DNA of 64,000 nt, taken from contig CBDHHR010000537.1 of the NCBI GenBank assembly GCA_965263245.1, positions 1 to 64,000 of the forward strand, given 5' to 3'. The DNA comes from DT-68 sp965263245. Its GTDB lineage: Bacteria > Bacillota_I > Bacilli_A > Mycoplasmatales > Metamycoplasmataceae. How positions within the stretch are numbered: position 1 is the stretch's first letter; every line of letters starts with the position of its first letter. Both the position numbers and the translations under genes were made by a program. Shown piece after piece: positions 12,701-24,570 of the stretch. The notes under the pieces were generated by a model. That model was not told the DNA's origin. It made no database searches and saw nothing but the letters and a program-made list of their open reading frames with translations.

Positions 12701-13154
12701 GCACATCCATCCGTCGACGACTTAGTGCCCTTGCACATCCATCCGTCAACGACTTAGTGCCCTAGCACATCCATCCGTCAACGACTTAGTGCCATAGCAC
12801 ATCCATCCGTCAACGACTTAGTGCCCTAGCACATCCATCCGTCAACGACTTAGTGCCCTAGCACATCCATCCGTCGACGACTTAGTGCCCTTGCACATCC
12901 ATCCGTCAACGACTTAGTGCCCTAGCACATCCATCCGTCAACGACTTAGTGTCCTAGCACATCCATCCGTCGACTTAGTGTCCTAGCACATCCATCCGTC
13001 AACGACTTAGTGCCCTAGCACATCCATCCGTCGACTTAGTGTCCTAGCACATCCATCCGTCAACGACTTAGTGCCCTAGCACATCCATCCGTCGACTTAG
13101 TGTCCTAGCACATCCATCCGTCGACGACTTAGTGCCCTAGCACATCCATCCGTC

Positions 13155-13795
13155 GACTTAGTGCCCGCACATCCATCCGTCAACGACTTAGTGCCCTAGC
13201 ACATCCATCCGTCAACGACTTAGTGCCCTAGCACATCCATCCGTCGACGACTTAGTGCCCTAGCACATCCATCCGTCAACGACTTAGTGCCCTAGCACAT
13301 CCATCCGTCAACGACTTAGTGTCCTAGCACATCCATCCGTCAACGACTTAGTGCCCTAGCACATCCATCCGTCAACGACTTAGTGTCCTAGCACATCCAT
13401 CCGTCGACGACTTAGTGCCCTAGCACATCCATCCGTCAACGACTTAGTGCCCTAGCACATCCATCCGTCAACGACTTAGTGCCCTAGCACATCCATCCGT
13501 CGACGACTTAGTGCCCTAGCACATCCATCCGTCAACGACTTAGTGCCCTAGCACATCCATCCGTCGACTTAGTGTCCTAGCACATCCATCCGTCAACGAC
13601 TTAGTGCCCTAGCACATCCATCCGTCGACTTAGTGCCCTAGCACATCCATCCGTCAACGACTTAGTGCCCTAGCACATCCATCCGTCGACTTAGTGCCCT
13701 AGCACATCCATCCGTCGACTTAGTGCCCTAGCACATCCATCCGTCGACTTAGTGCCCTAGCACATCCATCCGTCATCCACGACTTAGTGCCCTAG
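13155..13795 (+). repeat. Two broken monomers in U2 (R1 tail)
   Basis: GTGCCCGCACATCC at about 13163 has lost CTA from the hairpin loop region and begins a stretch where the usual CTTGCAC monomer is absent. CCGTCATCCACGAC at about 13770 is a fusion form seen also near 7381, 30718 and 39358. Confidence 0.72.
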
Positions 13796-14449
13796 CACAT
13801 CCATCCGTCGACTTAGTGCCCTAGCACATCCATCCGTCAACGACTTAGTGCCCTAGCACATCCATCCGTCGACTTAGTGCCCTAGCACATCCATCCGTCA
13901 ACGACTTAGTGCCCTAGCACATCCATCCGTCGACGACTTAGTGCCCTAGCACATCCATCCGTCAACGACTTAGTGCCCTAGCACATCCATCCGTCAACGA
14001 CTTAGTGCCCTAGCACATCCATCCGTCAACGACTTAGTGCCCTAGCACATCCATCCGTCAACGACTTAGTGCCCTAGCACATCCATCCGTCAACGACTTA
14101 GTGCCCTAGCACATCCATCCGTCAACGACTTAGTGCCCTAGCACATCCATCCGTCGACGACTTAGTGCCCTAGCACATCCATCCGTCAACGACTTAGTGC
14201 CCTAGCACATCCATCCGTCAACGACTTAGTGCCCTAGCACATCCATCCGTCAACGACTTAGTGCCCTAGCACATCCATCCGTCGACGACTTAGTGCCCTA
14301 GCACATCCATCCGTCGACTTAGTGCCCTAGCACATCCATCCGTCGACGACTTAGTGCCCTAGCACATCCATCCGTCGACTTAGTGCCCTAGCACATCCAT
14401 CCGTCGACGACTTAGTGCCCTAGCACATCCATCCGTCGACTTAGTGCCC

Positions 14450-14470
14450 TAGCACATCCACGACTTAGTG
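14450..14470 (+). repeat. Shortened monomer shared by U2 and U6
   Basis: CACATCCACGACTTAG replaces CACATCCATCCGTCGACGACTTAG, an internal deletion. The same form in the same monomer context is at about 46913-46930. It is one of several features that pair U2 with U6. Confidence 0.8.
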
Positions 14471-14949
14471 CCCTAGCACATCCATCCGTCGACGACTTAG
14501 TGCCCTAGCACATCCATCCGTCGACGACTTAGTGCCCTAGCACATCCATCCGTCGACGACTTAGTGCCCTAGCACATCCATCCGTCAACGACTTAGTGCC
14601 CTAGCACATCCATCCGTCAACGACTTAGTGCCCTAGCACATCCATCCGTCGACGACTTAGTGCCCTAGCACATCCATCCATCAACGACTTAGTGCCCTAG
14701 CACATCCATCCGTCGACTTAGTGCCCTAGCACATCCATCCGTCGACGACTTAGTGTCCTAGCACATCCATCCATCGACGACTTAGTGCCCTAGCACATCC
14801 ATCCGTCGACTTAGTGCCCTAGCACATCCATCCGTCGACGACTTAGTGCCCTAGCACATCCATCCGTCGACTTAGTGCCCTAGCACATCCATCCGTCAAC
14901 GACTTAGTGCCCTAGCACATCCATCCGTCGACTTAGTGCCCTAGCACAT

Positions 14950-15640
14950 CCATCCGTCGACGACTTAGTGTCCTAGCACATCCATCCGTCGACTTAGTGC
15001 CCTAGCACATCCATCCGTCGACGACTTAGTGTCCTAGCACATCCATCCGTCAACGACTTAGTGTCCTAGCACATCCATCCGTCAACGACTTAGTGTCCTA
15101 GCACATCCATCCGTCGACGACTTAGTGTCCTAGCACATCCATCCGTCAACGACTTAGTGTCCTAGCACATCCATCCGTCGACGACTTAGTGTCCTAGCAC
15201 ATCCATCAACGACTTAGTCCTAGTCGTCCTAGCACATCCACCCGTCAACGACTTAGTGTCCTAGCACATCCATCCGTCAACGACTTAGTGTCCTAGCACA
15301 TCCATCCGTCAACGACTTAGTGTCCTAGTGCACATCCATCCGTCAACGACTTAGTGCCCTAGCACATCCATCCGTCAACGACTTAGTGTCCTAGCACATC
15401 CATCCGTCAACGACTTAGTGTCCTAGCACATCCATCCGTCGACGACTTAGTGTCCTAGCACATCCATCCGTCAACGACTTAGTGTCCTAGCACATCCATC
15501 CGTCGACGACTTAGTGTCCTAGCACATCCATCCGTCAACGACTTAGTGTCCTAGCACATCCATCCGTCGACGACTTAGTGTCCTAGCACATCCATCCGTC
15601 GACGACTTAGTGTCCTAGCACATCCATCCGTCAACGACTT
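14950..15640 (+). repeat. GTGTCC-rich monomer cluster in U2
   Basis: In this stretch most monomers read GTGTCCTAGCAC instead of GTGCCCTAGCAC, in alternating A- and G-type order. The change turns a C-G pair of the GTGC/GCAC stem into T-G. Two broken monomers lie inside it (15207-15240, with GACTTAGTCCTAG, and about 15329, with CCTAGTGCACATCC). Equivalent clusters are at about 23100-23700, 47490-48060 and 55600-56150. Confidence 0.82.
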
Positions 15641-18600
15641 AGTGCCCTAGCACATCCATCCGTCAACGACTTAGTTCCCTAGCACATCCATCCGTCGACG
15701 ACTTAGTGCCCTAGCACATCCATCCGTCAACGACTTAGTGCCCTAGCACATCCATCCGTCGACTTAGTGTCCTAGCACATCCATCCGTCAACGACTTAGT
15801 GCCCTAGCACATCCATCCGTCGACTTAGTGTCCTAGCACATCCATCCGTCAACGACTTAGTGCCCTAGCACATCCATCCGTCAATGACTTAGTGCCCTAG
15901 CACATCCATCCGTCGACTTAGTGCCCTAGCACATCCATCCGTCGATTTAGTGCCCTAGCACATCCATCCGTCGACTTAGTGCCCTAGCACATCCATCCGT
16001 CGACTTAGTGCCCTAGCACATCCATCCGTCGACGACTTAGTGTCCTAGCACATCCATCCGTCGACTTAGTGCCCTAGCACATCCATCCGTCGACTTAGTG
16101 CCCTAGCACATCCATCCGTCGACTTAGTGCCCTAGCACATCCATCCGTCGACTTAGTGCCCTAGCACATCCATCCGTCGACGACTTAGTGCCATAGCACA
16201 TCCATCCGTCGACGACTTAGTGCCCTAGCACATCCATCCGTCGACGACTTAGTGCCCTAGCACATCCATCCGTCAACGACTTAGTGCCCTAGCACATCCA
16301 TCCGTCAACGACTTAGTGCCCTAGCACATCCATCCGTCGACGACTTAGGGCCCTAGCACATCCATCCATCAACGACTTAGTGCCCTAGCACATCCATCCG
16401 TCGACTTAGTGCCCTAGCACATCCATCCGTCGACGACTTAGTGTCCTAGCACATCCATCCGTCGACGACTTAGTGCCCTAGCACATCCATCCGTCGACGA
16501 CTTAGTGCCCTAGCACATCCATCCGTCAACGACTTAGTGCCCTAGCACATCCATCCGTCGACTTAGTGCCCTAGCACATCCATCCGTCGACGACTTAGTG
16601 TCCTAGCACATCCATCCGTCGACTTAGTGCCCTAGCACATCCATCCGTCGACTTAGTGCCCTAGCACATCCATCCGTCGACTTAGTGCCCTAGCACATCC
16701 ATCCGTCGACGACTTAGTGCCCTAGCACATCCATCCGTCGACGACTTAGTGCCCTAGCACATCCATCCGTCAACGACTTAGTGCCCTAGCACATCCATCC
16801 GTCGACTTAGTGCCCTAGCACATCCATCCGTCGACGACTTAGTGCCCTAGCACATCCATCCGTCGACGACTTAGTGCCCTAGCACATCCATCCGTCAACG
16901 ACTTAGTGCCCTAGCACATCCATCCGTCGACTTAGTGCCCTAGCACATCCATCCGTCGACGACTTAGTGCCCTAGCACATCCATCCGTCAACGACTTAGT
17001 GCCCTAGTACATCCATCCGTCGACTTAGTGTCCTAGCACATCCATCCGTCGACGACTTAGTGCCCTAGCACATCCATCCGTCAACGACTTAGTGCCCTAG
17101 CACATCCATCCTTCAACGACTTAGTGCCCTAGCACATCCATCCGTCGACGACTTAGTGCCCTTGCACATCCATCCGTCAACGACTTAGTGCCCTAGCACA
17201 TCCATCCGTCAACGACTTAGTGCCCTAGCACATCCATCCGTCGACGACTTAGTGCCCTTGCACATCCATCCGTCAACGACTTAGTGCCCTAGCACATCCA
17301 TCCGTCAACGACTTAGTGTCCTAGCACATCCATCCGTCAACGACTTAGTGCCCTAGCACATCCATCCGTCGACGATTTAGTGCCCTTGCACATCCATCCG
17401 TCAACGACTTAGTGCCCTAGCACATCCATCCGTCAACGACTTAGTGCCCTAGCACATCCATCCGTCGACGACTTAGTGCCCTTGCACATCCATCCGTCAA
17501 CGACTTAGTGCCCTAGCACATGCATCCGTCAACGACTTAGTGCCATAGCACATCCATCCGTCAACGACTTAGTGCCCTAGCACATCCATCCGTCAACGAC
17601 TTAGTGCCCTAGCACATCCATCCGTCGACGACTTAGTGCCCTTGCACATCCATCCGTCAACGACTTAGTGCCCTAGCACATCCATCCGTCAACGACTTAG
17701 TGTCCTAGCACATCCATCCGTCGACTTAGTGTCCTAGCACATCCATCCGTCAACGACTTAGTGCCCTAGCACATCCATCCGTCGACTTAGTGTCCTAGCA
17801 CATCCATCCGTCAACGACTTAGTGCCCTAGCACATCCATCCGTCGACTTAGTGTCCTAGCACATCCATCCGTCGACGACTTAGTGCCCTAGCACATCCAT
17901 CCGTCAACGACTTAGTGCCCTAGCACATCCATCCGTCAACGACTTAGTGCCCTAGCACATCCATCCGTCGACGACTTAGTGCCCTTGCACATCCATCCGT
18001 CAACGACTTAGTGCCCTAGCACATCCATCCGTCGACTTAGTGTCCTAGCACATCCATCCGTCAACGACTTAGTGCCCTAGCACATCCATCCGTCGACTTA
18101 GTGTCCTAGCACATCCATCCGTCGACGACTTAGTGCCCTAGCACATCCATCCGTCAACGACTTAGTGCCCTAGCACATCCATCCGTCAACGACTTAGTGC
18201 CCTAGCACATCCATCCGTCGACGACTTAGTGCCCTTGCACATCCATCCGTCAACGACTTAGTGCCCTAGCACATCCATCCGTCGACTTAGTGTCCTAGCA
18301 CATCCATCCGTCAACGACTTAGTGCCCTAGCACATCCATCCGTCGACTTAGTGCCCTAGCACATCCATCCGTCAACGACTTAGTGCCCTAGCACATCCAT
18401 CCGTCGACTTAGTGCCCTAGCACATCCATCCGTCGACTTAGTGCCCTAGCACATCCATCCGTCGACTTAGTGCCCTAGCACATCCATCCGTCGACGACTT
18501 AGTGTCCTAGCACATCCATCCGTCGACGACTTAGTGCCCTAGCACATCCATCCGTCGACTTAGTGCCCTAGCACATCCATCCGTCGACTTAGTGCCCTAG

Positions 18601-18960
18601 CACATCCATCCGTCGACGACTTAGTGCCCTAGCACATCCATCCGTCGACTTAGTGCCCTAGCACATCCATCCGTCAACGACTTAGTGCCCTAGCACATCC
18701 ACCCGTCGACGACTTAGTGCCCTAGCACATCCATCCGTCGACGACTTAGTGCCCTAGCACATCCATCCGTCAACGACTTAGTGCCCTAGCACATCCACCC
18801 GTCAACGACTTAGTGCCCTAGCACATCCATCCGTCGACGACTTAGTGCCCTAGCACATCCATCCGTCAACGACTTAGTGCCCTAGCACATCCATCCGTCA
18901 ACGACTTAGTGCCCTAGCACATCCATCCGTCAACGACTTAGTGCCCTAGCACATCCATCC

Positions 18961-18992
18961 GTCAACGACTTAGTGCCCTAGCACATCCATCC
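18961..18992 (+). repeat. Representative 32-bp monomer, A type (GTCAAC)
   Basis: This is one example of the commonest 32-bp class. It begins GTCAACGAC, has the central GTGCCCTAGCAC and ends ATCCATCC. GTGC and GCAC are inverted around CCTA, a 4-bp stem with a 4-base loop. The A at position 4 breaks the palindrome that the G-type monomer forms at the monomer junction. A-type monomers occur singly or in runs, and in the R blocks they alternate in the order G(CTTGCAC), A, A. Confidence 0.97.
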
Positions 18993-19024
18993 GTCGACGA
19001 CTTAGTGCCCTAGCACATCCATCC
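18993..19024 (+). repeat. Representative 32-bp monomer, G type (GTCGAC)
   Basis: This monomer differs from the A type by one base (GTCGACGAC instead of GTCAACGAC). With the last C of the preceding monomer it forms the perfect 8-bp palindrome CGTCGACG at the junction. It contains two tandem GAC triplets, the likely substrate for the 3-bp loss that makes the 29-bp class. The CCTTGCAC variants at 790-1900, 4290-5390 and the matching places in later units are almost all G type. Confidence 0.97.
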
Positions 19025-19856
19025 GTCGACGACTTAGTGCCCTAGCACATCCATCCGTCGACGACTTAGTGCCCTAGCACATCCATCCGTCGACGACTTA
19101 GTGCCCTAGCACATCCATCCGTCAACGACTTAGTGCCCTAGCACATCCATCCATCAACGACTTAGTGCCCTAGCACATCCATCCATCAACGACTTAGTGC
19201 CCTAGCACATCCATCCGTCAACGACTTAGTGCCCTAGCACATCCATCCGTCGACGACTTAGTGCCCTAGCACATCCATCCGTCAACGACTTAGTGCCCTA
19301 GCACATCCATCCATCAACGACTTAGTGCCCTAGCACATCCATCCATCAACGACTTAGTGCCCTAGCACATCCATCCGTCAACGACTTAGTGCCCTAGCAC
19401 ATCCATCCGTCAACGACTTAGTGCCCTAGCACATCCATCCGTCAACGACTTAGTGCCCTAGCACATCCATCCATCAACGACTTAGTGCCCTAGCACATCC
19501 ACCCGTCGACGACTTAGTGCCCTAGCACATCCATCCGTCGACGACTTAGTGCCCTAGCACATCCATCCGTCAATGACGTAGTGCCCTAGCACATCCATCC
19601 GTCGACGACTTAGTGCCCTTGCACATCCATCCGTCAACGACTTAGTGCCCTAGCACATCCATCCGTCAATGACGTAGTGCCCTAGCACATCCATCCGTCG
19701 ACGACTTAGTGCCCTAGCACATCCATCCATCAACGACTTAGTGCCCTAGCACATCCACCCGTCGACGACTTAGTGCCCTAGCACATCCATTCGTCGACGA
19801 CTTAGTGCCCTAGCACATCCATCCGTCAATGACGTAGTGCCCTAGCACATCCATCC

Positions 19857-19885
19857 GTCGACTTAGTGCCCTAGCACATCCATCC
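19857..19885 (+). repeat. Representative 29-bp monomer, S type
   Basis: This short monomer reads GTCGACTTAG where the G type reads GTCGACGACTTAG, so it lacks one GAC triplet and is otherwise identical. All S monomers I checked carry the GTCGAC form, so they derive from G-type rather than A-type copies. They are spread through the array, often in twos and threes (for example 3753-3839), and their positions are conserved between the 8.1-kb units. They were therefore present before the units were amplified. Confidence 0.95.
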
Positions 19886-22659
19886 GTCGACGACTTAGTG
19901 TCCTAGCACATCCATCCGTCGACGACTTAGTGCCCTAGCACATCCATCCGTCGACGACTTAGTGCCCTAGCACATCCATCCGTCAACGACTTAGTGCCCT
20001 AGCACATCCATTCGTCGACTTAGTGCCCTAGCACATCCATCCGTCGACGACTTAGTGTCCTAGCACATCCATCCGTCGACTTAGTGCCCTAGCACATCCA
20101 TCCGTCGACTTAGTGCCCTAGCACATCCATCCGTCGACTTAGTGCCCTAGCACATCCATCCGTCGACGACTAAGTGCCCTAGCACATCCATCCGTCGACG
20201 ACTTAGTGCCCTAGCACATCCATCCGTCAACGACTTAGTGCCCTAGCACATCCATCCGTCGACTTAGTGCCCTAGCACATCCATCCGTCGACGACTTAGT
20301 GCCCTAGCACATCCATCCGTCGACGACTTAGTGCCCTAGCACATCCATCCGTCAACGACTTAGTGCCCTAGCACATCCATCCGTCGACTTAGTGCCCTAG
20401 CACATCCATCCGTCGAAGACTTAGTGCCCTAGCACATCCATCCGTCAACGACTTAGTGTCCTAGTACATCCATCCGTCGACTTAGTGTCCTAGCACATCC
20501 ATCCGTCGACGACTTAGTGCCCTAGCACATCCATCCGTCAACGACTTAGTGCCCTAGCACATCCATCCGTCAACGACTTAGTGCCCTAGCACATCCATCC
20601 GTCGACGACTTAGTGCCCTTGCACATCCATCCGTCAACGACTTAGTGCCCTAGCACATCCATCCGTCAACGACTTAGTGCCCTAGCACATCCATCCGTCG
20701 ACGACTTAGTGCCCTTGCACATCCATCCGTCAACGACTTAGTGCCCTAGCACATCCATCCGTCAACGACTTAGTGTCCTAGCACATCCATCCGTCAACGA
20801 CTTAGTGCCCTAGCACATCCATCCGTCGACGACTTAGTGCCCTTGCACATCCATCCGTCAACGACTTAGTGCCCTAGCACATCCATCCGTCAACGACTTA
20901 GTGCCCTAGCACATCCATCCGTCGACGACTTAGTGCCCTTGCACATCCATCCGTCAACGACTTAGTGCCCTAGCACATCCATCCGTCAACGACTTAGTGC
21001 CATAGCACATCCATCCGTCAACGACTTAGTGCCCTAGCACATCCATCCGTCAACGACTTAGTGCCCTAGCACATCCATCCGTCGACGACTTAGTGCCCTT
21101 GCACATCCATCCGTCAACGACTTAGTGCCCTAGCACATCCATCCGTCAACGACTTAGTGTCCTAGCACATCCATCCGTCGACTTAGTGTCCTAGCACATC
21201 CATCCGTCAACGACTTAGTGCCCTAGCACATCCATCCGTCGACTTAGTGTCCTAGCACATCCATCCGTCAACGACTTAGTGCCCTAGCACATCCATCCGT
21301 CGACTTAGTGTCCTAGCACATCCATCCGTCGACGACTTAGTGCCCTAGCACATCCATCCGTCAACGATTTAGTGCCCTAGCACATCCATCCGTCAACGAC
21401 TTAGTGCCCTAGCACATCCATCCGTCGACGACTTAGTGCCCTTGCACATCCATCCGTCAACGACTTAGTGCCCTAGCACATCCATCCGTCGACTTAGTGT
21501 CCTAGCACATCCATCCGTCAACGACTTAGTGCCCTAGCACATCCATCCGTCGACTTAGTGTCCTAGCACATCCATCCGTCGACGACTTAGTGCCCTAGCA
21601 CATCCATCCGTCAACGACTTAGTGCCCTAGCACAGCCATCCGTCAACGACTTAGTGCCCTAGCACATCCATCCGTCGACGACTTAGTGCCCTTGCACATC
21701 CATCCGTCAACGACTTAGTGCCCTAGCACATCCATCCGTCGACTTAGTGTCCTAGCACATCCATCCGTCAACGACTTAGTGCCCTAGCACATCCATCCGT
21801 CGACTTAGTGCCCTAGCACATCCATCCGTCAACGACTTAGTGCCCTAGCACATCCATCCGTCGACTTAGTGCCCTAGCACATCCATCCGTCGACTTAGTG
21901 CCCTAGCACATCCATCCGTCGACTTAGTGCCCTAGCACATCCATCCGTCAACGACTTAGTGCCCTAGCACATCCATCCGTCGACTTAGTGCCCTAGCACA
22001 TCCATCCGTCAACGACTTAGTGCCCTAGCACATCCATCCGTCGACTTAGTGCCCTAGCACATCCATCCGTCGACTTAGTGTCCTAGCACATCCATCCGTC
22101 GACGACTTAGTGCCCTAGCACATCCATCCGTCGACTTAGTGCCCTAGCACATCCATCCGTCGACGACTTAGTGCCCTAGCACATCCATCCGTCGACTTAG
22201 TGCCCAAGCACATCCATCCGTCAACGACTTAGTGCCCTAGCACATCCATCCGTCGACTTAGTGCCCTAGCACATCCATCCGTCAACGACTTAGTGCCCTA
22301 GCACATCCACCCGTCGACGACTTAGTGCCCTAGCACATCCATCCGTCAACGACTTAGTGCCCTAGCACATCCATCCGTCAACGACTTAGTGCCCTAGCAC
22401 ATCCATCCGTCGACGACTTAGTGTCCTAGCACATCCATCCGTCGACGACTTAGTGCCCTAGCACATCCATCCGTCGACTTAGTGCCCTAGCACATCCATC
22501 CGTCGACGACTTAGTGTCCTAGCACATCCATCCGTCGACTTAGTGCCCTAGCACATCCATCCGTCGACTTAGTGCCCTAGCACATCCATCCGTCGACTTA
22601 GTGCCCTAGCACATCCATCCGTCGACTTAGTGCCCTAGCACATCCATCCGTCGACGACT

Positions 22660-24570
22660 TAGTGCCCTAGCACATCCATCCGTCGACGACTTAGTGCCCT
22701 AGCACATCCATCCGTCGACGACTTAGTGCCCTAGCACATCCATCCGTCAACGACTTAGTGCCCTAGCACATCCATCCGTCAACGACTTAGTGCCCTAGCA
22801 CATCCATCCGTCGACGACTTAGGGCCCTAGCACATCCATCCATCAACGACTTAGTGCCCTAGCACATCCATCCGTCGACTTAGTGCCCTAGCACATCCAT
22901 CCGTCGACGACTTAGTGTCCTAGCACATCCATCCGTCGACGACTTAGTGCCCTAGCACATCCATCCGTCGACTTAGTGCCCTAGCACATCCATCCGTCGA
23001 CGACTTAGTGCCCTAGCACATCCATCCGTCGACTTAGTGCCCTAGCACATCCATCCGTCAACGACTTAGTGCCCTAGCACATCCATCCGTCGACTTAGTG
23101 CCCTAGCACATCCATCCGTCGACGACTTAGTGTCCTAGCACATCCATCCGTCGACTTAGTGCCCTAGCACATCCATCCGTCGACGACTTAGTGCCCTAGC
23201 ACATCCATCCGTCAACGACTTAGTGTCCTAGCACATCCATCCGTCAACGACTTAGTGTCCTAGCACATCCATCCGTCGACGACTTAGTGTCCTAGCACAT
23301 CCATCCGTCAACGACTTAGTGTCCTAGCACATCCATCCGTCGACGACTTAGTGTCCTAGCACATCCATCCGTCAACGACTTAGTGTCCTAGCACATCCAT
23401 CCGTCAACGACTTAGTGTCCTAGCACATCCATCCGTCAACGACTTAGTGCCCTAGCACATCCATCCGTCAACGACTTAGTGTCCTAGCACATCCATCCGT
23501 CAACGACTTAGTGTCCTAGCACATCCATCCGTCGACGACTTAGTGTCCTAGCACATCCATCCGTCAACGACTTAGTGTCCTAGCACATCCATCCGTCGAC
23601 GACTTAGTGTCCTAGCACATCCATCCGTCAACGACTTAGTGTCCTAGCACATCCATCCGTCGACGACTTAGTGTCCTAGCACATCCATCCGTCGACGACT
23701 TAGTGCCCTAGCACATCCATCCGTCAACGACTTAGTGCCCTAGCACATCCATCCGTCAACGACTTAGTTCCCTAGCACATCCATCCGTCGACGACTTAGT
23801 GCCCTAGCACATCCATCCGTCAACGACTTAGTGCCCTAGCACATCCATCCGTCGACTTAGTGCCCTAGCACATCCATCCGTCAACGACTTAGTGCCCTAG
23901 CACATCCATCCGTCGACTTAGTGTCCTAGCACATCCATCCGTCAACGACTTAGTGCCCTAGCACATCCATCCGTCAATGACTTAGTGCCCTAGCACATCC
24001 ATCCGTCAACGACTTAGTGCCCTAGCACATCCATCCGTCGACTTAGTGCCCTAGCACATCCATCCGTCGACTTAGTGCCCTAGCACATCCATCCGTCGAC
24101 TTAGTGCCCTAGCACATCCATCCGTCGACGACTTAGTGCCCTAGCACATCCATCCGTCGACTTAGTGCCCTAGCACATCCATCCGTCGACTTAGTGCCCT
24201 AGCACATCCATCCGTCGACTTAGTGCCCTAGCACATCCATCCGTCGACTTAGTGCCCTAGCACATCCATCCGTCGACGACTTAGTGCCATAGCACATCCA
24301 TCCGTCGACGACTTAGTGCCCTAGCACATCCATCCGTCGACGACTTAGTGCCCTAGCACATCCATCCGTCAACGACTTAGTGCCCTAGCACATCCATCCG
24401 TCAACGACTTAGTGCCCTAGCACATCCATCCGTCGACGACTTAGGGCCCTAGCACATCCATCCATCAACGACTTAGTGCCCTAGCACATCCATCCGTCGA
24501 CTTAGTGCCCTAGCACATCCATCCGTCGACGACTTAGTGTCCTAGCACATCCATCCGTCGACGACTTAGT
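22660..24570 (+). repeat. Middle-region duplication, 1,622-bp period (example in U3)
   Basis: A run of three G-type, two A-type and one G-type monomers, then CCATCAACG, an S monomer and a G(GTGTCC) monomer, occurs around 22660-22930 and again around 24290-24550. The CCATCAACG landmarks are at 22841 and 24463. The same pair exists in U1 (6524/8139), U2 (14679/16367), U6 (47139/48829) and U7 (55313/56934). The spacing is 1,615-1,622 bp in U1, U3 and U7 and 1,688-1,690 bp in U2 and U6. In U3 both copies carry TTAGGGCCC; in U2 and U6 only the second does. Confidence 0.8.
23100..23700 (+). repeat. GTGTCC-rich monomer cluster in U3
   Basis: This is the intact version of the cluster, with unbroken A/G alternation of GTGTCC monomers and an occasional GTGCCC copy. 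It lies between the two copies of the 1.62-kb middle duplication, so the cluster is part of the spacer between them rather than of the duplicated landmark block. Confidence 0.82.

Larger units (their letters stand above)
11361..19568 (+). repeat. HOR unit U2, 8,208 bp (longest)
   Basis: The anchor triplet is at 11361, 11457 and 11617. R1 landmarks are CTAGTAC at 12253 and GTGCCATAG at 12789. The CCATCAACG landmarks of the middle duplication are at 14679 and 16367, 1,688 bp apart; this spacing is shared with U6 and is about two monomers longer than in U1, U3 and U7. A GTGTCC cluster spans about 14950-15640. GTCAATGACTTAG is at 15880 and GTCGATTTAG at 15941. R2 landmarks are 17004 and 17540. 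Irregular junctions are near 13162, 13774, 14455, 15207-15240 and 15329. From 15880 onward the unit matches U6 at an offset of exactly 32,462 bp. Confidence 0.9.
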
